NCBI RefSeq assembly: GCF_000379605.1
Contig: NZ_KB902702.1
Location: 146,921-210,920, forward strand
Reading direction: 5' to 3'
Source of the DNA: Rhizobium giardinii bv. giardinii H152
Lineage (GTDB): Bacteria; Pseudomonadota; Alphaproteobacteria; Rhizobiales; Rhizobiaceae
Length of the DNA: 64,000 nucleotides
Part shown: piece after piece, positions 1-10,228 of the stretch
How the letters are laid out: every line of letters begins with the position of its first letter
How positions within the stretch are numbered: position 1 is the stretch's first letter
Notes under the pieces: generated by a model
The model's database searches: none
Seen by the model: the letters and a program-made list of their open reading frames with translations, nothing else
Told to the model about the DNA's origin: nothing
Made by a program: the position numbers and the translations under genes

Positions 1-1396
<1,396 letters not shown>

Positions 1397-1407
1397 GGGT
1401 CGTCTCC

Positions 1408-2529
1408 TCAGTATGGGTCGACGGCGTCGCGCAGGCCATCGCCAAGCGCATTGAACGCAAAGACGGTGACGAGCACGAAGGCCACGGGGGAAAGGATCCA
1501 GGGATAGGATCCGATGACGGAATAGGTCGAGGTGTCCTGCAGCATCAGCCCCCAGGAGATCAGCGGCGGCTTTACCGCAAAGCCGAGGAAGCCGAGGAAG
1601 GATTCAAGCAGCACGACGCTCGGGATCGCCAACGTTACCGAGACGATCACATGGCTCATGACGTTGGGGAAGATATGCTGGAAGATGATGCGCCGATCTG
1701 TGGCGCCGATCGCCATCGCCGCGCGGACATAGTCGATCCGAGCCAGGGCCAGGGTCTTGCCGCGCACTTCGCGCGACATCTGCGCCCAGCCGAGTGCCGA
1801 CATCACGACGATGACGAAGGCGAGGAAGACGTTTGTCGGCGCCGTTACCGGGATCAACGAGGTCAGCGCCAGGTAGAGCGGCAATTGCGGGAAGGCGAGC
1901 ACGAGTTCGACGAAGCGCTGCATCCAGTTATCGAAGCGGCCGCCGAAATAGCCCGACACCATGCCGATGGTGGTGCCGACGACAGTGACGATGAAGACCA
2001 CCGTCAACGCGATCATCAGAGAGACGCGCGAGCCGTAGAAGATGCGTGACAGCACATCGCGGCCGAACTTGTCGGTGCCGAGGAAATTGACCGGCGTGCC
2101 ATCGACGGCGCCGAAGAAGTGCCGGTCGGTGGGGATCAGGCCGAGCAGCCGGTAGCTGAAACCCTTGACGAAAAAGCCGAGGTCTTTCGGGTTGGCGTAG
2201 TCTGGACCGATGATCGGCTGGAAGGTGATCGGGTCAAGCTCGGTGCCCTCGCCGACCTGGTAGGTGCGCGGCCAGACGAGATTGCCCTCCTGATCGGTGA
2301 TGCTGATCGTCTGCGGCGGCGCAAAGCCAACGCCTGTCAGCTTCGGATCGACGGGTGAAAAGAACTCGGCGAAGATCGTCATGATCATCAGGAGGCAAAC
2401 GAGGATCAGCCCGATCATGCCGGTCCAGGACCGCTTCAGGCGGCGCCAGACGAGGGCGCGATACGTTTCGTTGCCGTGATGCGGTGCCGCCACGGGCACG
2501 ATGATGGTGTTTTCAACGTCGGCTTTCAT
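1408..2529 (-). CDS. agpC: ABC transporter permease, OppC/DppC family, AgpC-like
   Basis: Inner-membrane permease subunit of 373 residues. A first membrane segment lies near residues 32-50, followed by a long periplasmic stretch of about 100 residues. Then comes the family motif FLGTDKFGRDVLSRI and, near the C-terminal third, the coupling-helix segment GATDRRIIFQHIFPN that contacts the ATPase. The extended first loop is longer than in E. coli DppC and is seen in the sugar-importing branch of this family. The ATG at 2529 overlaps the stop of the preceding permease gene (ATGA), which fixes the start and implies translational coupling. An in-frame reading extends upstream inside agpB but has no supporting site. 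Confidence 0.88.
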   Translation of the reverse strand: MKADVENTIIVPVAAPHHGNETYRALVWRRLKRSWTGMIGLILVCLLMIMTIFAEFFSPVDPKLTGVGFAPPQTISITDQEGNLVWPRTYQVGEGTELDPITFQPIIGPDYANPKDLGFFVKGFSYRLLGLIPTDRHFFGAVDGTPVNFLGTDKFGRDVLSRIFYGSRVSLMIALTVVFIVTVVGTTIGMVSGYFGGRFDNWMQRFVELVLAFPQLPLYLALTSLIPVTAPTNVFLAFVIVVMSALGWAQMSREVRGKTLALARIDYVRAAMAIGATDRRIIFQHIFPNVMSHVIVSVTLAIPSVVLLESFLGFLGFAVKPPLISWGLMLQDTSTYSVIGSYPWILSPVAFVLVTVFAFNALGDGLRDAVDPY

Positions 2530-3536
2530 GCGTGCGCACCTCCAAGGCGAACCCGAGGATCGAGCATGGCCAAAAGCATGTCGGCGATGATGTTGCCGAC
2601 GATGAGTGTTGCCGACAGGACCAGCATGAAGGTGGCGGTGACATAGACGTCGCCCACCCACATCGAGCCGACGATGGCAGGGCCGACGGTTGGCAGGGCA
2701 AAGATGATCGCCGTCTCGATCTCGCCGGTCAGCATGTAAGGCAGCACGACGCCCTGGTACATCACCAGCGGATGCAGCGCGTTCGGGACGGCGTGGCGCA
2801 GGATGACGGCGCGTTCGGAGAGGCCCTTGGCCCGCGCGGTTTCGACATACTGGGCGTTCAGCGTATCGAGCAGATTGCCGCGCATCACCCGCATATTGTA
2901 GGCGAGGCCGCCGAAGGTGGCGATGGCGATCACCGGCCAGACGTGCTTCAGGAGATCGACGAACTTGTCCCAGGACCAGGGCGCGCCGCCGTAGCGGGCC
3001 GAGTGGAAACTGTTGATCTCGGTGACGTTGAAATGGAACACCATGATGTAGACGATGATCAGCGCCATCAGGAAGCGCGGCACCGTCATGCCGAGGAACG
3101 AAATGCCGGATAGCAGGCTATCGACCCAGGAATATTGCCGGGTGGCGGCGAGAATACCGAAGGTGATGCCGATCACCGAGGCGAGGATATGGCAGACAAG
3201 GGCCAGCGCCAGCGTGCGGGGCAGGCGTTCGCCGACAACCTCGGCCACCGGCTTGTTGTAGAACAGGCTATGGCCGAAATCGCCGCGCGTGACGATGCCC
3301 GTGACCCAGTTGACGTATTGCACGGGCAGCGGCTTATCGAGGCCGTTGGCGATCCTGTAGGCCTGTGCCTGGGCATCGGCTTCCTCGAAGGAGGCGCCGC
3401 CCTGGTTGATCATTTGCGAGCGGATGTAGTCGCTGTAGTCGCCCGGCGGCGCCTGGATGATCGCGAAGGTCACGACGCTCAGCACGAAGAGCACGGGAAT
3501 GGCGGATGCGATGCGCACAAGCAGAAATCGGAACAT
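2526..3536 (-). CDS. agpB: ABC transporter permease, OppB/DppB family, AgpB-like
   Basis: First permease of the importer, 336 residues. It opens with the typical N-terminal membrane helix (RIASAIPVLFVLSVVTF) and the PPGDY segment that replaces the usual PGDP. It ends with several hydrophobic helices and the coupling motif ARAKGLSERAVILRHAVPN. It partners with the OppC-type permease that overlaps its stop codon by four bases. A strong hairpin separates it from the binding-protein gene upstream, a common arrangement that keeps the binding protein in excess over the membrane subunits. Family assignment is firm; the alpha-galactoside specificity is inferred from the neighbouring GH4 enzyme. Confidence 0.88.
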   Translation of the reverse strand: MFRFLLVRIASAIPVLFVLSVVTFAIIQAPPGDYSDYIRSQMINQGGASFEEADAQAQAYRIANGLDKPLPVQYVNWVTGIVTRGDFGHSLFYNKPVAEVVGERLPRTLALALVCHILASVIGITFGILAATRQYSWVDSLLSGISFLGMTVPRFLMALIIVYIMVFHFNVTEINSFHSARYGGAPWSWDKFVDLLKHVWPVIAIATFGGLAYNMRVMRGNLLDTLNAQYVETARAKGLSERAVILRHAVPNALHPLVMYQGVVLPYMLTGEIETAIIFALPTVGPAIVGSMWVGDVYVTATFMLVLSATLIVGNIIADMLLAMLDPRVRLGGAHA

Positions 3537-3569
3537 GGCTGTTGGGTTCTCTTGTGTGTTCGGGGGTCT

Positions 3570-3596
3570 GCTCCGGCCGCGATCGGCGGCCGGAGC
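3570..3596 (-). promoter_or_regulatory. Intergenic hairpin between agpA and agpB
   Basis: An 11-bp perfect stem (3570-3580 with 3586-3596, GCTCCGGCCGC arm) closes a five-base loop 16 bases after the agpA stop codon. There is no run of U after it on the minus strand, so it is more likely to protect the 3' end of the agpA message or attenuate read-through than to act as a full terminator. Confidence 0.6.
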
Positions 3597-3611
3597 GTGT
3601 TTCGGGACAGA

Positions 3612-5699
3612 TCAGTTGATCGGGCCGTTTTCGCCCGGCTTGCCCGGAAGCTGCTGCGAGAACAGTTCGTAGTCTCCCTGCTTGTCGGCGGCGACGAAGA
3701 CCCGTTCGCGGACGATCGTATCCTCGGCCCAGTTGAACATGAAGATCGGGGCGCCGACCGGAATGTTCGAGAAGCGCTTGTTGATGATCAGCGCGCCCGG
3801 ATATTCCGTGAGGCCGACCGAATCGACATTCTCAGTTGCGACCTTTTGGTACTGTTTCATCAGTTCGGTACGCTCGGTGTTGTCGTTCGAGGCGATGAAC
3901 TTGTTGACGATGTCCACGAGTTCCTTCTCATAGGGCAGCAGGTCGACCGTGCCGTCCGTGCCGGCACGATGATGCCAGCTGGTGCGAGGCCCCGTCGGAG
4001 CGAGCTGGGTGGTGTTCTGCACCACCGATGTCAGCTCCGGATCGTTGCGCCGGATCGTCCAGTCGAACTGGCCGGCATAGTGGGCATTGTCCTTCTTGGT
4101 GCCGTCGAGCGCATTGAGCGTCACTTTCAAGCCGAGATGCTCCATCTGGCCGATCACGCCCTCCGCAAGGTTGCGGTCGGTGCCGTAGTCGCCATTGCTC
4201 AAGAGTACGATCTGAACATCCTGACCGCCTTCCGTTCCGGCTGGGAAGTTCACGAAACCGTTGCCGTCCGTGTCCTTCAGGCCGGCCTTTTCGAGAAGCG
4301 CCTTTGCGCCTTCGAGATCGAAGGGATAGTAAACGGTCGACTGGCGGTCGTAGAAACTCGTGCCTGACGACAGGCCACCGGGATAGATCGCAGTGAACGG
4401 ACCCTTGACCAGTGCTTCCCCGATCTTCTTGCGGTCGAGTGCCATGGTGACCGCCTTGCGGAAGTCCTCGTTGCGGTTCAACTCCCGTACGGCCTTGCCG
4501 CGCGAGTCGGGCTCGCCCCAACCGTTGGCGGAGAGATTCATGCGCAGATTGTAGCCGATCAGGCGGGCGCCGAAGGCAAGGCGTGCCGGTGCCGCGTCGG
4601 ACGCGGCGCGCTTGAGCGATTCAACGAAGTTTTCCGGCTGCTCGAGGTTGGAGAAGTCACCGGAACCGGCAATCGCCTGCACGTCGCGGTCTGCCCAGGT
4701 CGACAGCTTGTAGTGCATCTCGTTGAGATAGGGCAGCTGGTGGCCTTGCTCGTCGACCTTCCAGTAATAGGGATTGCGGCGCAGCACGATGATGTCGTCC
4801 GGCCGATAGGAGACCGGGACCCAGGCGCCCATGACGGGAATGTTCATGTACTCCGCCGGAAAGCCGTTCTTGTACTCGTCGTACGTCACCTCCTTGTTGT
4901 ACTTGGGATGCTTGGTCTTCAGAATATGGGCCGGACCGGGGCAGAACGTGCCGTAGGCCATGGCATAGAGATACTGGCGCGGGAAGGCTTCCTTGAACGT
5001 CCATTCGACGGTGTTGGCGTCAATGGCTTTCAGCGTCGTGCCTTCGCCGAATGTTTCGGGGGTTGCTCCATTGAGCGGCGATACATTGGGATCGACGACA
5101 TTGTCCTCCCAGTAGAACATCAGGTCTTCGGAGGAGAAGGGGACGCCATCGGACCATTTCGCGCCTTCGATCAGGTGCATGGTTAGCTTGTGGCCGTCTT
5201 CCGACCAATCCCAGCTCTTGGCCAGGTTGGGCAGCGGCTCGACGTCGCTCGCCTCGACCTGATAAAGCGGAGCAGTTCGGGTCAGGCATTCGGACATGCC
5301 GATATCGATGCCGCCCCAGCCTTGAGTCTGGCCGGCCGAATAGTTCCAGCCTTCCGGGCGGCCGCCGATCACGTGGCGCATCGTGTCGCCATAGACGCCG
5401 ATCCCGTCGGGCATGTTGCCGGTCTTGAATACCATCGGCTCCTTCGGCAGCCGCTCGGCCACCGGCGGCAGCTTGCCGGTCTTGACGAATTTCTCGGTCA
5501 CCCAGTCGGGCTCGCGATATTCCGGCAGCGCCTTGAACTCGACGATCGAATCGCGCGGCACATAGGTGATCTTGCCCTGCGCCGGGAATGGTGGCTGCTC
5601 GGGCACCACGGTCGGCTCGGAAGCCCAGGCCGTTACGGCGAATGCCGACACGCCCAAGAGAAGGGCGGTGGTCGTCTTCAGATGGCGAAAGCGTTTCAT
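3612..5699 (-). CDS. agpA: Periplasmic alpha-galactoside-binding protein, AgpA-like (SBP family 5)
   Basis: Solute-binding protein of 695 residues, larger than peptide-binding OppA/DppA (about 540) and matching the size of the rhizobial AgpA branch. The N-terminus is a clear signal peptide (KR, hydrophobic core ALLLGVSAFAVTAWA, cleavage after AWA). The mature part has SBP_bac_5 features such as SWDWSEDGHKLTMHL and the segment GAKWSDGVPFSSEDLMFYW. ATG at 5699 was chosen because it directly precedes the signal peptide; an upstream in-frame start would bury it. In Sinorhizobium the agp operon imports melibiose and raffinose. The GH4 gene in front of this one supports the same role here. A small hairpin (GGGCAA/TTGCCC, 5801-5816) lies in the 175-bp gap upstream. 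Confidence 0.85.
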   Translation of the reverse strand: MKRFRHLKTTTALLLGVSAFAVTAWASEPTVVPEQPPFPAQGKITYVPRDSIVEFKALPEYREPDWVTEKFVKTGKLPPVAERLPKEPMVFKTGNMPDGIGVYGDTMRHVIGGRPEGWNYSAGQTQGWGGIDIGMSECLTRTAPLYQVEASDVEPLPNLAKSWDWSEDGHKLTMHLIEGAKWSDGVPFSSEDLMFYWEDNVVDPNVSPLNGATPETFGEGTTLKAIDANTVEWTFKEAFPRQYLYAMAYGTFCPGPAHILKTKHPKYNKEVTYDEYKNGFPAEYMNIPVMGAWVPVSYRPDDIIVLRRNPYYWKVDEQGHQLPYLNEMHYKLSTWADRDVQAIAGSGDFSNLEQPENFVESLKRAASDAAPARLAFGARLIGYNLRMNLSANGWGEPDSRGKAVRELNRNEDFRKAVTMALDRKKIGEALVKGPFTAIYPGGLSSGTSFYDRQSTVYYPFDLEGAKALLEKAGLKDTDGNGFVNFPAGTEGGQDVQIVLLSNGDYGTDRNLAEGVIGQMEHLGLKVTLNALDGTKKDNAHYAGQFDWTIRRNDPELTSVVQNTTQLAPTGPRTSWHHRAGTDGTVDLLPYEKELVDIVNKFIASNDNTERTELMKQYQKVATENVDSVGLTEYPGALIINKRFSNIPVGAPIFMFNWAEDTIVRERVFVAADKQGDYELFSQQLPGKPGENGPIN

Positions 5700-5874
5700 T
5701 GTCGTTGTTTCTCCCTCATGCTTCGGCCTGCCCGGTATGGGCGGCTCTCCTCCTACCAGCACCCGACGGGACGGCGTCATGCCGCCTGCCGGAAGAGAGC
5801 GGGCAACGGATTGCCCACTCCCAGACCTGTCTCCTCCTCAGGAAAACGGGCCTCGCATATTTCGCTGAAGCCGT

Positions 5875-7347
5875 TCAGCTTGCCGCTTTCAGCCTGGTTG
5901 CTTCCTTTTCGGCGCGCAGCTCATCGACCGAACGGACTTCGCGGCGGGCGACACCGTTCCATTCGCGGGTCTTGACGGTTGCCTTGCTCAGGCGCTCCTT
6001 GGCGGCCGGGACGGCATGGGCATATTGCGGCAGCCACTGCGCCTGGGCGACGACCATTTCGTCGACCATCTGCCAGACCTCCTCCGGGGTGCAGATCGCG
6101 CCGACCAGCGGATCGTGAAGCACGGCCAGTTTCAGAAGATCGATATCGCCGGTGATGGCGGCATGGACAGACATGCGCTGGACATTGATGGATGAAATGC
6201 AGGTGGCGGCGCAGGCTTCCGGAAGCGTAATGCCGGCGACCATGTTGATGCCGAAGCGATCGACGAAGCCGGGAGATTCGATGACCGCGTCCGATGGCAG
6301 GTTGGTGATGACGCCGTTGTTCCTGACGTTGAAGTGGCCGCGATAGACGCGCCCGGTTTCCAGCGCTTCAAGGATGTGGCTGGCATGCTCATTGGAGCGG
6401 CGGGCCGGATCGATCGGCTTTTCGGCATCTTTGAGGAACTGCGGAAATTCGGTTTCGAACCAGTTCCGGGTCTCGGTCGAATAGCGGAGGTAGCCGCCGG
6501 TTTCGCCGTGGATCCAGTCGGACATGTCGATCCAGCGGGTAATTTCCTCCGGCCGTTTGCGGTACCAGGGCAGGTATTCCGACAGGTGGCCGTTGCTTTC
6601 GGTGGAATAGACGCCGAAACGCTTCAGAACGTCGATTCTGAGCTTTTCCTGCTGCGAGAAGACCGGATGCGCCTCGAAAGCGGCGACGAGTTCGTCCTTG
6701 CCTATTCTGCGGCCCTTGAGACGCACATCGACGAACCAGGTCTGGTGGTTGATGCCCGAGCAGATGTAGTCGAGTTCGCCATCCTTGGCGCCGAGAATCT
6801 CGGCGATCTGTTCGCCACCGTGCTGGACGCCATGGCAAAGACCGATCGTATCGACCTTGCCATATTCAAGCGCCGCCCAGGTGTTCATCGCCATCGGGTT
6901 TGCGTAGTTGAGGAACTTCGCGCCGGGTTCGGCGAGTTCGCGGATATCCTTGCAGAAATCGAGGATCACCGGGATGTTGCGCTGGCCATAGAGAATGCCG
7001 CCGGCGCAGATCGTATCACCGACGCACTGGTCGACGCCGTATTTCAACGGGATGCGGATATCGTCCGCGTAAGCGGCGAGGCCACCGACGCGCACGCAGG
7101 AGATGATATAGCGCGCACCGGCGATTGCCTCGCGACGGTCGGTCGAGGCGGTCACCCTGGTGGGCAGTTTGTTGGCCTCAACGATCTTGTCGAGGATCGA
7201 CTTGATCATGCCCAGATTGTGCTCGCTGACGTCCGTGAGCGCGACCTCGACATCGCGGAATTCCGGCACGCAGAGAATGTCGGTGAAGAGTTTCTTGGTG
7301 AAGCCGACACTGCCGGCGCCAATAATGGCAATCTTGAAGCTGCTCAT
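5875..7347 (-). CDS. GH4-family alpha-galactosidase (MelA/AgaL type)
   Basis: Cytoplasmic glycosidase of 490 residues from glycoside hydrolase family 4, which cleaves through an NAD+-dependent redox mechanism and needs a divalent metal. Visible are the N-terminal Rossmann motif IIGAGSVGF (residues 6-14), the NPMAMNTWA segment, the active-site CHGVQH motif that carries the metal-binding cysteine and histidine, and GINHQTWF. Family members act on alpha-galactosides or alpha-glucosides; the AgpABCD-like importer directly downstream favours galactosides. ATG at 7347 has a GAGGA ribosome site, whereas the in-frame ATG at 7368 has none. First gene of the agp-like operon, reading away from an AraC-type regulator. 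Confidence 0.85.
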   Translation of the reverse strand: MSSFKIAIIGAGSVGFTKKLFTDILCVPEFRDVEVALTDVSEHNLGMIKSILDKIVEANKLPTRVTASTDRREAIAGARYIISCVRVGGLAAYADDIRIPLKYGVDQCVGDTICAGGILYGQRNIPVILDFCKDIRELAEPGAKFLNYANPMAMNTWAALEYGKVDTIGLCHGVQHGGEQIAEILGAKDGELDYICSGINHQTWFVDVRLKGRRIGKDELVAAFEAHPVFSQQEKLRIDVLKRFGVYSTESNGHLSEYLPWYRKRPEEITRWIDMSDWIHGETGGYLRYSTETRNWFETEFPQFLKDAEKPIDPARRSNEHASHILEALETGRVYRGHFNVRNNGVITNLPSDAVIESPGFVDRFGINMVAGITLPEACAATCISSINVQRMSVHAAITGDIDLLKLAVLHDPLVGAICTPEEVWQMVDEMVVAQAQWLPQYAHAVPAAKERLSKATVKTREWNGVARREVRSVDELRAEKEATRLKAAS

Positions 7348-7493
7348 GCTGTCCTCGTCGCTGGTCATTCGGCCGGGAAAAACGGACAGGGTAAAATCAA
7401 TGCACGGGGAAATGAGGCGCTCTGGCGCTCTTATCCTCCCAGTTCTCCCTGCCGATGCCGCTCCAACCCGGTCATCTTGCTTTGTTGAGGTGC

Positions 7494-7507
7494 ATTATGC
7501 GTATAAT
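7494..7507. promoter_or_regulatory. AT-rich palindrome / likely -10 region between agp operon and AraC regulator
   Basis: ATTAT-GCGT-ATAAT is a perfect short palindrome in the divergent spacer. Its right arm forms a consensus TATAAT (7502-7507) 33 bases before the AraC-type gene, so it is probably that gene's -10 box or an overlapping operator. A convincing -35 at 17 bp was not found. Confidence 0.35.
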
Positions 7508-7539
7508 ATCCGACGTCGCCAGAGAGGTATTGTGCTTTC

Positions 7540-8469
7540 ATGGGTAATTCTGTGCTGAAACAGTTGATCGAGAATGGCCCGGTCATGCGGACGGTTTCGC
7601 TGCCCCGCGGCCGTCATAGCCTGCACACCATGCCGACCAGCACGGGATACGAGATCCGCACCGATCCGAGCTATGACTGGGACGGCCGAAAACGTGGCCA
7701 GACTCCGTTCACCGTGCTGCAGCACACGATCGCGGGCGCAGGCAATCTTCGCTACGAGAGCCGCAACTACCGGGTTCGCGAGGGTGAGACATTGCTCGTG
7801 CTCGTGCCGCACAACCACCGCTACTGGCTCGAACAGAACGGTCGCTGGGAATTCTTCTGGATATCGATGAATGGCGAGGAGGCGCTGCGCATCCACAAGG
7901 CCATCCTGTCGATAACCGGGCCGATCCTCACGCTGAAGCCGGAGACGATCGAGCACCTGGCAGATTGCAGCCTGCGGCTCATCTCGGGCGGTGCCGACGC
8001 CCCGGGCAGTGCCTCGGCCATCGCCTACGAGGCGGCGATGGCGCTTTATGACGACGTCTTCGGCGCACATCCGGTGTTCAGCCAGGAATACCGCACGATG
8101 CAGCACGTCATCGATCACATCATGGCCAATCTCGAGCATCCGCTTCCGGTCGAGAAGCTGGCGGACGTTTCCGGCCTCAGTCGGGCGCACTTCTCCCGGG
8201 TCTTTGCCGCCAGCGAGGGCATGCCGCCGGCCGAATTCGTGCTGCGCAAGCGGCTGCAGCGGGCGACCAAGCTTCTGACGAAGGCCGCGGACCTGTCGGT
8301 GAAGGAAGTGGCGATCATGTCCGGCTTCGAGGATCCGAACTACTTCGCCAAGGTGTTCAGGCGCTACTTCGGCGCGAGCCCGACGGAGTTCCGCACCACC
8401 GGCATGTATTCCAGCGTTGCCACCAACGCCCGGAATGGGTCGGCCTCATCGGCAGCGCAGCCGGAATGA
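7540..8469 (+). CDS. AraC-family transcriptional regulator, AgpT-like
   Basis: 309-residue regulator. The N-terminal 150 residues look like the cupin-type sugar-sensing domain of AraC proteins (segments ESRNYRVREGETLLVLVPHNHRY). The C-terminal 100 residues carry the two helix-turn-helix motifs of the family (PLPVEKLADVSGLSRAHFSR and LSVKEVAIMSGFEDPNYFAKVFRRYFG, split here by a connecting helix). It is transcribed away from the GH4/Agp-like operon across a 192-bp spacer, the classical position of an activator of a sugar operon. In Sinorhizobium an AraC-type activator, AgpT, controls agp; equivalence here is inferred. Confidence 0.85.
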   Translation: MGNSVLKQLIENGPVMRTVSLPRGRHSLHTMPTSTGYEIRTDPSYDWDGRKRGQTPFTVLQHTIAGAGNLRYESRNYRVREGETLLVLVPHNHRYWLEQNGRWEFFWISMNGEEALRIHKAILSITGPILTLKPETIEHLADCSLRLISGGADAPGSASAIAYEAAMALYDDVFGAHPVFSQEYRTMQHVIDHIMANLEHPLPVEKLADVSGLSRAHFSRVFAASEGMPPAEFVLRKRLQRATKLLTKAADLSVKEVAIMSGFEDPNYFAKVFRRYFGASPTEFRTTGMYSSVATNARNGSASSAAQPE

Positions 8470-8491
8470 GGCCGGGAAATGAACGGGAAGG

Positions 8492-8668
8492 TCAGTAGAA
8501 AAGGTGCCAGGGCGTGAGAAACGCGCGGCTCAGTTCCTGATCGCGTTGCTGCTCGATGTCGATGGCTTCCTCCCGGTCCTTGCGCGCCGATATTTCGACG
8601 CGAACAGTCTTTTCCGGCTTGGCCGGCGGCGTCAGGTAACCGAGTGTCATTCCACCGTGATAAAACAT
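8492..8668 (-). CDS. Small unknown protein, 58 residues
   Basis: A short reading frame starting MFYHGGMTLGYL and ending TPWHLFY. It is supported by a well-placed GGAGAA ribosome site seven bases before its ATG and by the absence of any other gene in this stretch. The middle is highly charged (KPEKTVRVEISARKDREE), the ends aromatic. No signal peptide or membrane segment. It is convergent with the AraC-type gene, with 22 bases between the two stops. I recognise no family. Upstream lies a pair of GTTAAC palindromes that could be its operator. Confidence 0.6.
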   Translation of the reverse strand: MFYHGGMTLGYLTPPAKPEKTVRVEISARKDREEAIDIEQQRDQELSRAFLTPWHLFY

Positions 8669-8694
8669 TCGTTCTCCGCTGTTCCCTTGGATTT

Positions 8695-8710
8695 GTTAAC
8701 GGCTGTTAAC
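8695..8710. promoter_or_regulatory. Tandem GTTAAC palindromes upstream of the 58-residue protein
   Basis: Two copies of the self-complementary hexamer GTTAAC are separated by GGCT, giving a 16-bp dyad 26 bases before the start codon of the minus-strand small gene. Position and symmetry suggest a repressor site; no regulator is identified. Confidence 0.3.
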
Positions 8711-8827
8711 ACAATCCTGCCACAATTGAGGAGGCTGTCAATAGTCTATGAAAATCGTGCCTTATTGCCGAAGGCTGCATTTCGGCAGCACATCACTCTC
8801 GCAAAATCCCGCGCCTGCCGGAAAATA

Positions 8828-8847
8828 ATAAAATCTATAAATTTTAT
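8828..8847. promoter_or_regulatory. AT-rich inverted repeat upstream of flavin reductase gene
   Basis: ATAAAAT-CTATAA-ATTTTAT is a perfect 7-6-7 inverted repeat in a conspicuously AT-rich patch (8820-8870) of otherwise GC-rich DNA, about 115 bp before the flavin reductase start. It has the size of a dimeric repressor operator. The 293-bp gap 8669-8961 contains no gene I can support. Confidence 0.4.
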
Positions 8848-8961
8848 GAAGAGTGAAAAATCGATCCGGCGTCGAGGGCATGCGCGGGCGTTCTTTGCTT
8901 GAGAAAACCGGGCTTTCCGTGCGTAAATACCCTGCAGGAAACGGCAAAAGAGTGGACGCGC

Positions 8962-9510
8962 ATGAACCTTGCCTTGCGAAATTCGATCGACCCGGTAGTC
9001 AACAAACGGGAACAGCCCTTCGAGCATGTGGCTGATCAGGACGCGCTGAAAGCAGCCATGCGGCGGATGTCGGGCGGCGTATCCGTCATCACCGCCGGGG
9101 TCGGTGACGAGCGCACGGGCGCGACCGTAACGTCGGCGACTGCCCTTTCGGTCGATCCGCCGACGATGATCGTCAATATCAACCGCGGCTCTTCCAGCTG
9201 GCCGGTGATCAGCCGCTACGGCCATTTCTGCGTCAACATCCTCTCTGCCGAGCAGCAGGCGGTTGCCGACCGCTTCGCCGGCAAGGGTGGACTGAAAGGC
9301 GCCGAGCGGTATGACGGGGCCGAATGGTTCACGCTTGCCAGCGGCGCCTCCGTGCTGCGCGGCGCGCTGGCCGGCATCGACTGCGAGGTCGACGAGGTGA
9401 TCGAGCGGCACAGCCACGCCATCATTCTCGGCCGTGTCGTCTCGATCGTTGCCGGCGACGGTCACTCGCTCGTCTACAGCAATGGCCGTTACGGCCGGTT
9501 TTCTTTCTGA
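8962..9510 (+). CDS. Flavin reductase family protein (FMN-binding split barrel)
   Basis: 182 residues. The core AMRRMSGGVSVITAG, followed by GATVTSATALSVDPPTMIVNI and FCVNILS, is the signature fold of flavin reductases that supply reduced FMN or FAD to two-component monooxygenases. The C-terminal HSHAIILGRVV segment is also typical. No monooxygenase component is next to it, so the partner must lie elsewhere. ATG at 8962 was chosen because the family core begins about 35 residues later; an in-frame ATG at 8899 would add residues with no family resemblance. Stands alone, convergent with the PfpI-like gene. Confidence 0.8.
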   Translation: MNLALRNSIDPVVNKREQPFEHVADQDALKAAMRRMSGGVSVITAGVGDERTGATVTSATALSVDPPTMIVNINRGSSSWPVISRYGHFCVNILSAEQQAVADRFAGKGGLKGAERYDGAEWFTLASGASVLRGALAGIDCEVDEVIERHSHAIILGRVVSIVAGDGHSLVYSNGRYGRFSF

Positions 9511-9539
9511 ACAGGGGCGATTGTCCTCGTCGGATATGC

Positions 9540-10100
9540 TCAGGCGGCGCGCGTTTCGTGGCGGCCTTCTTCGATTTCCTCGATGATCTTGTTGACGAAG
9601 GGCTGAAGATCGCCCGGGTTGCGGGAGGTGATGATGCCCTTGTCGGTGACGACGGGCTCATCCGACCAGTGGGCCCCCGCATTTTTCATGTCTGTCTTGA
9701 TGGAAGCATAGGAAGTTGCGTTGCGGCCGCGCACGGCATCCGCCTCGATCAGCAGCCACGGCGCATGGCAGATGGCCGCCACCACCTTGCCGGATCTCAC
9801 GAATTCGCGGACGACGCGCATGGCGTCCTCCTCAAGGCGCAAGATGTCCGGATTGATCTGACCACCGGGCAGGACAAGCGCATCGAAATCATCAATGTTC
9901 ACGTCCTTGGCCAGCAGATCGACATCGACGGTGTCGCCCCAGTTCTTGTTGTCCCAGCTCTTGATCGGTTCCTTCTTGACGGATGCGACCTTCACCTGCG
10001 CGCCACGCTTTTTCAGCTCGTCCAACGGCACGCGCAGTTCCGAACGCTCATAGCCATGCGTCGCGAGGATGAGGATTTTCGATTTGTCGATGAAAGGCAT
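9540..10100 (-). CDS. DJ-1/PfpI family protein (YhbO/protease I-like)
   Basis: 186 residues with the class I glutamine-amidotransferase-like fold of DJ-1/PfpI. The nucleophile elbow AAICHAPWLL carries the conserved cysteine and is preceded by DALVLPGGQINPD. The conserved glutamate of the catalytic set is visible in HGYERSEL near residue 20. Members act as stress-linked chaperones, glyoxalase or deglycase-type enzymes; the exact reaction cannot be told from sequence. ATG at 10100 follows an AGGAG ribosome site. Single-gene unit, with 128 bp to the next gene. Confidence 0.85.
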   Translation of the reverse strand: MPFIDKSKILILATHGYERSELRVPLDELKKRGAQVKVASVKKEPIKSWDNKNWGDTVDVDLLAKDVNIDDFDALVLPGGQINPDILRLEEDAMRVVREFVRSGKVVAAICHAPWLLIEADAVRGRNATSYASIKTDMKNAGAHWSDEPVVTDKGIITSRNPGDLQPFVNKIIEEIEEGRHETRAA

Positions 10101-10228
10101 TTCGCCGGCTCCTTCTGAAATCATAAGGGAGGGTTCGTGCTTACAACGGGCGCGTCCGGCAATCGTTCCAGGGTTTGTGAATTTCCCGGTCCGGTGAAAG
10201 GGCGGGTAGGGCGTGGAAGACCGTCAGA

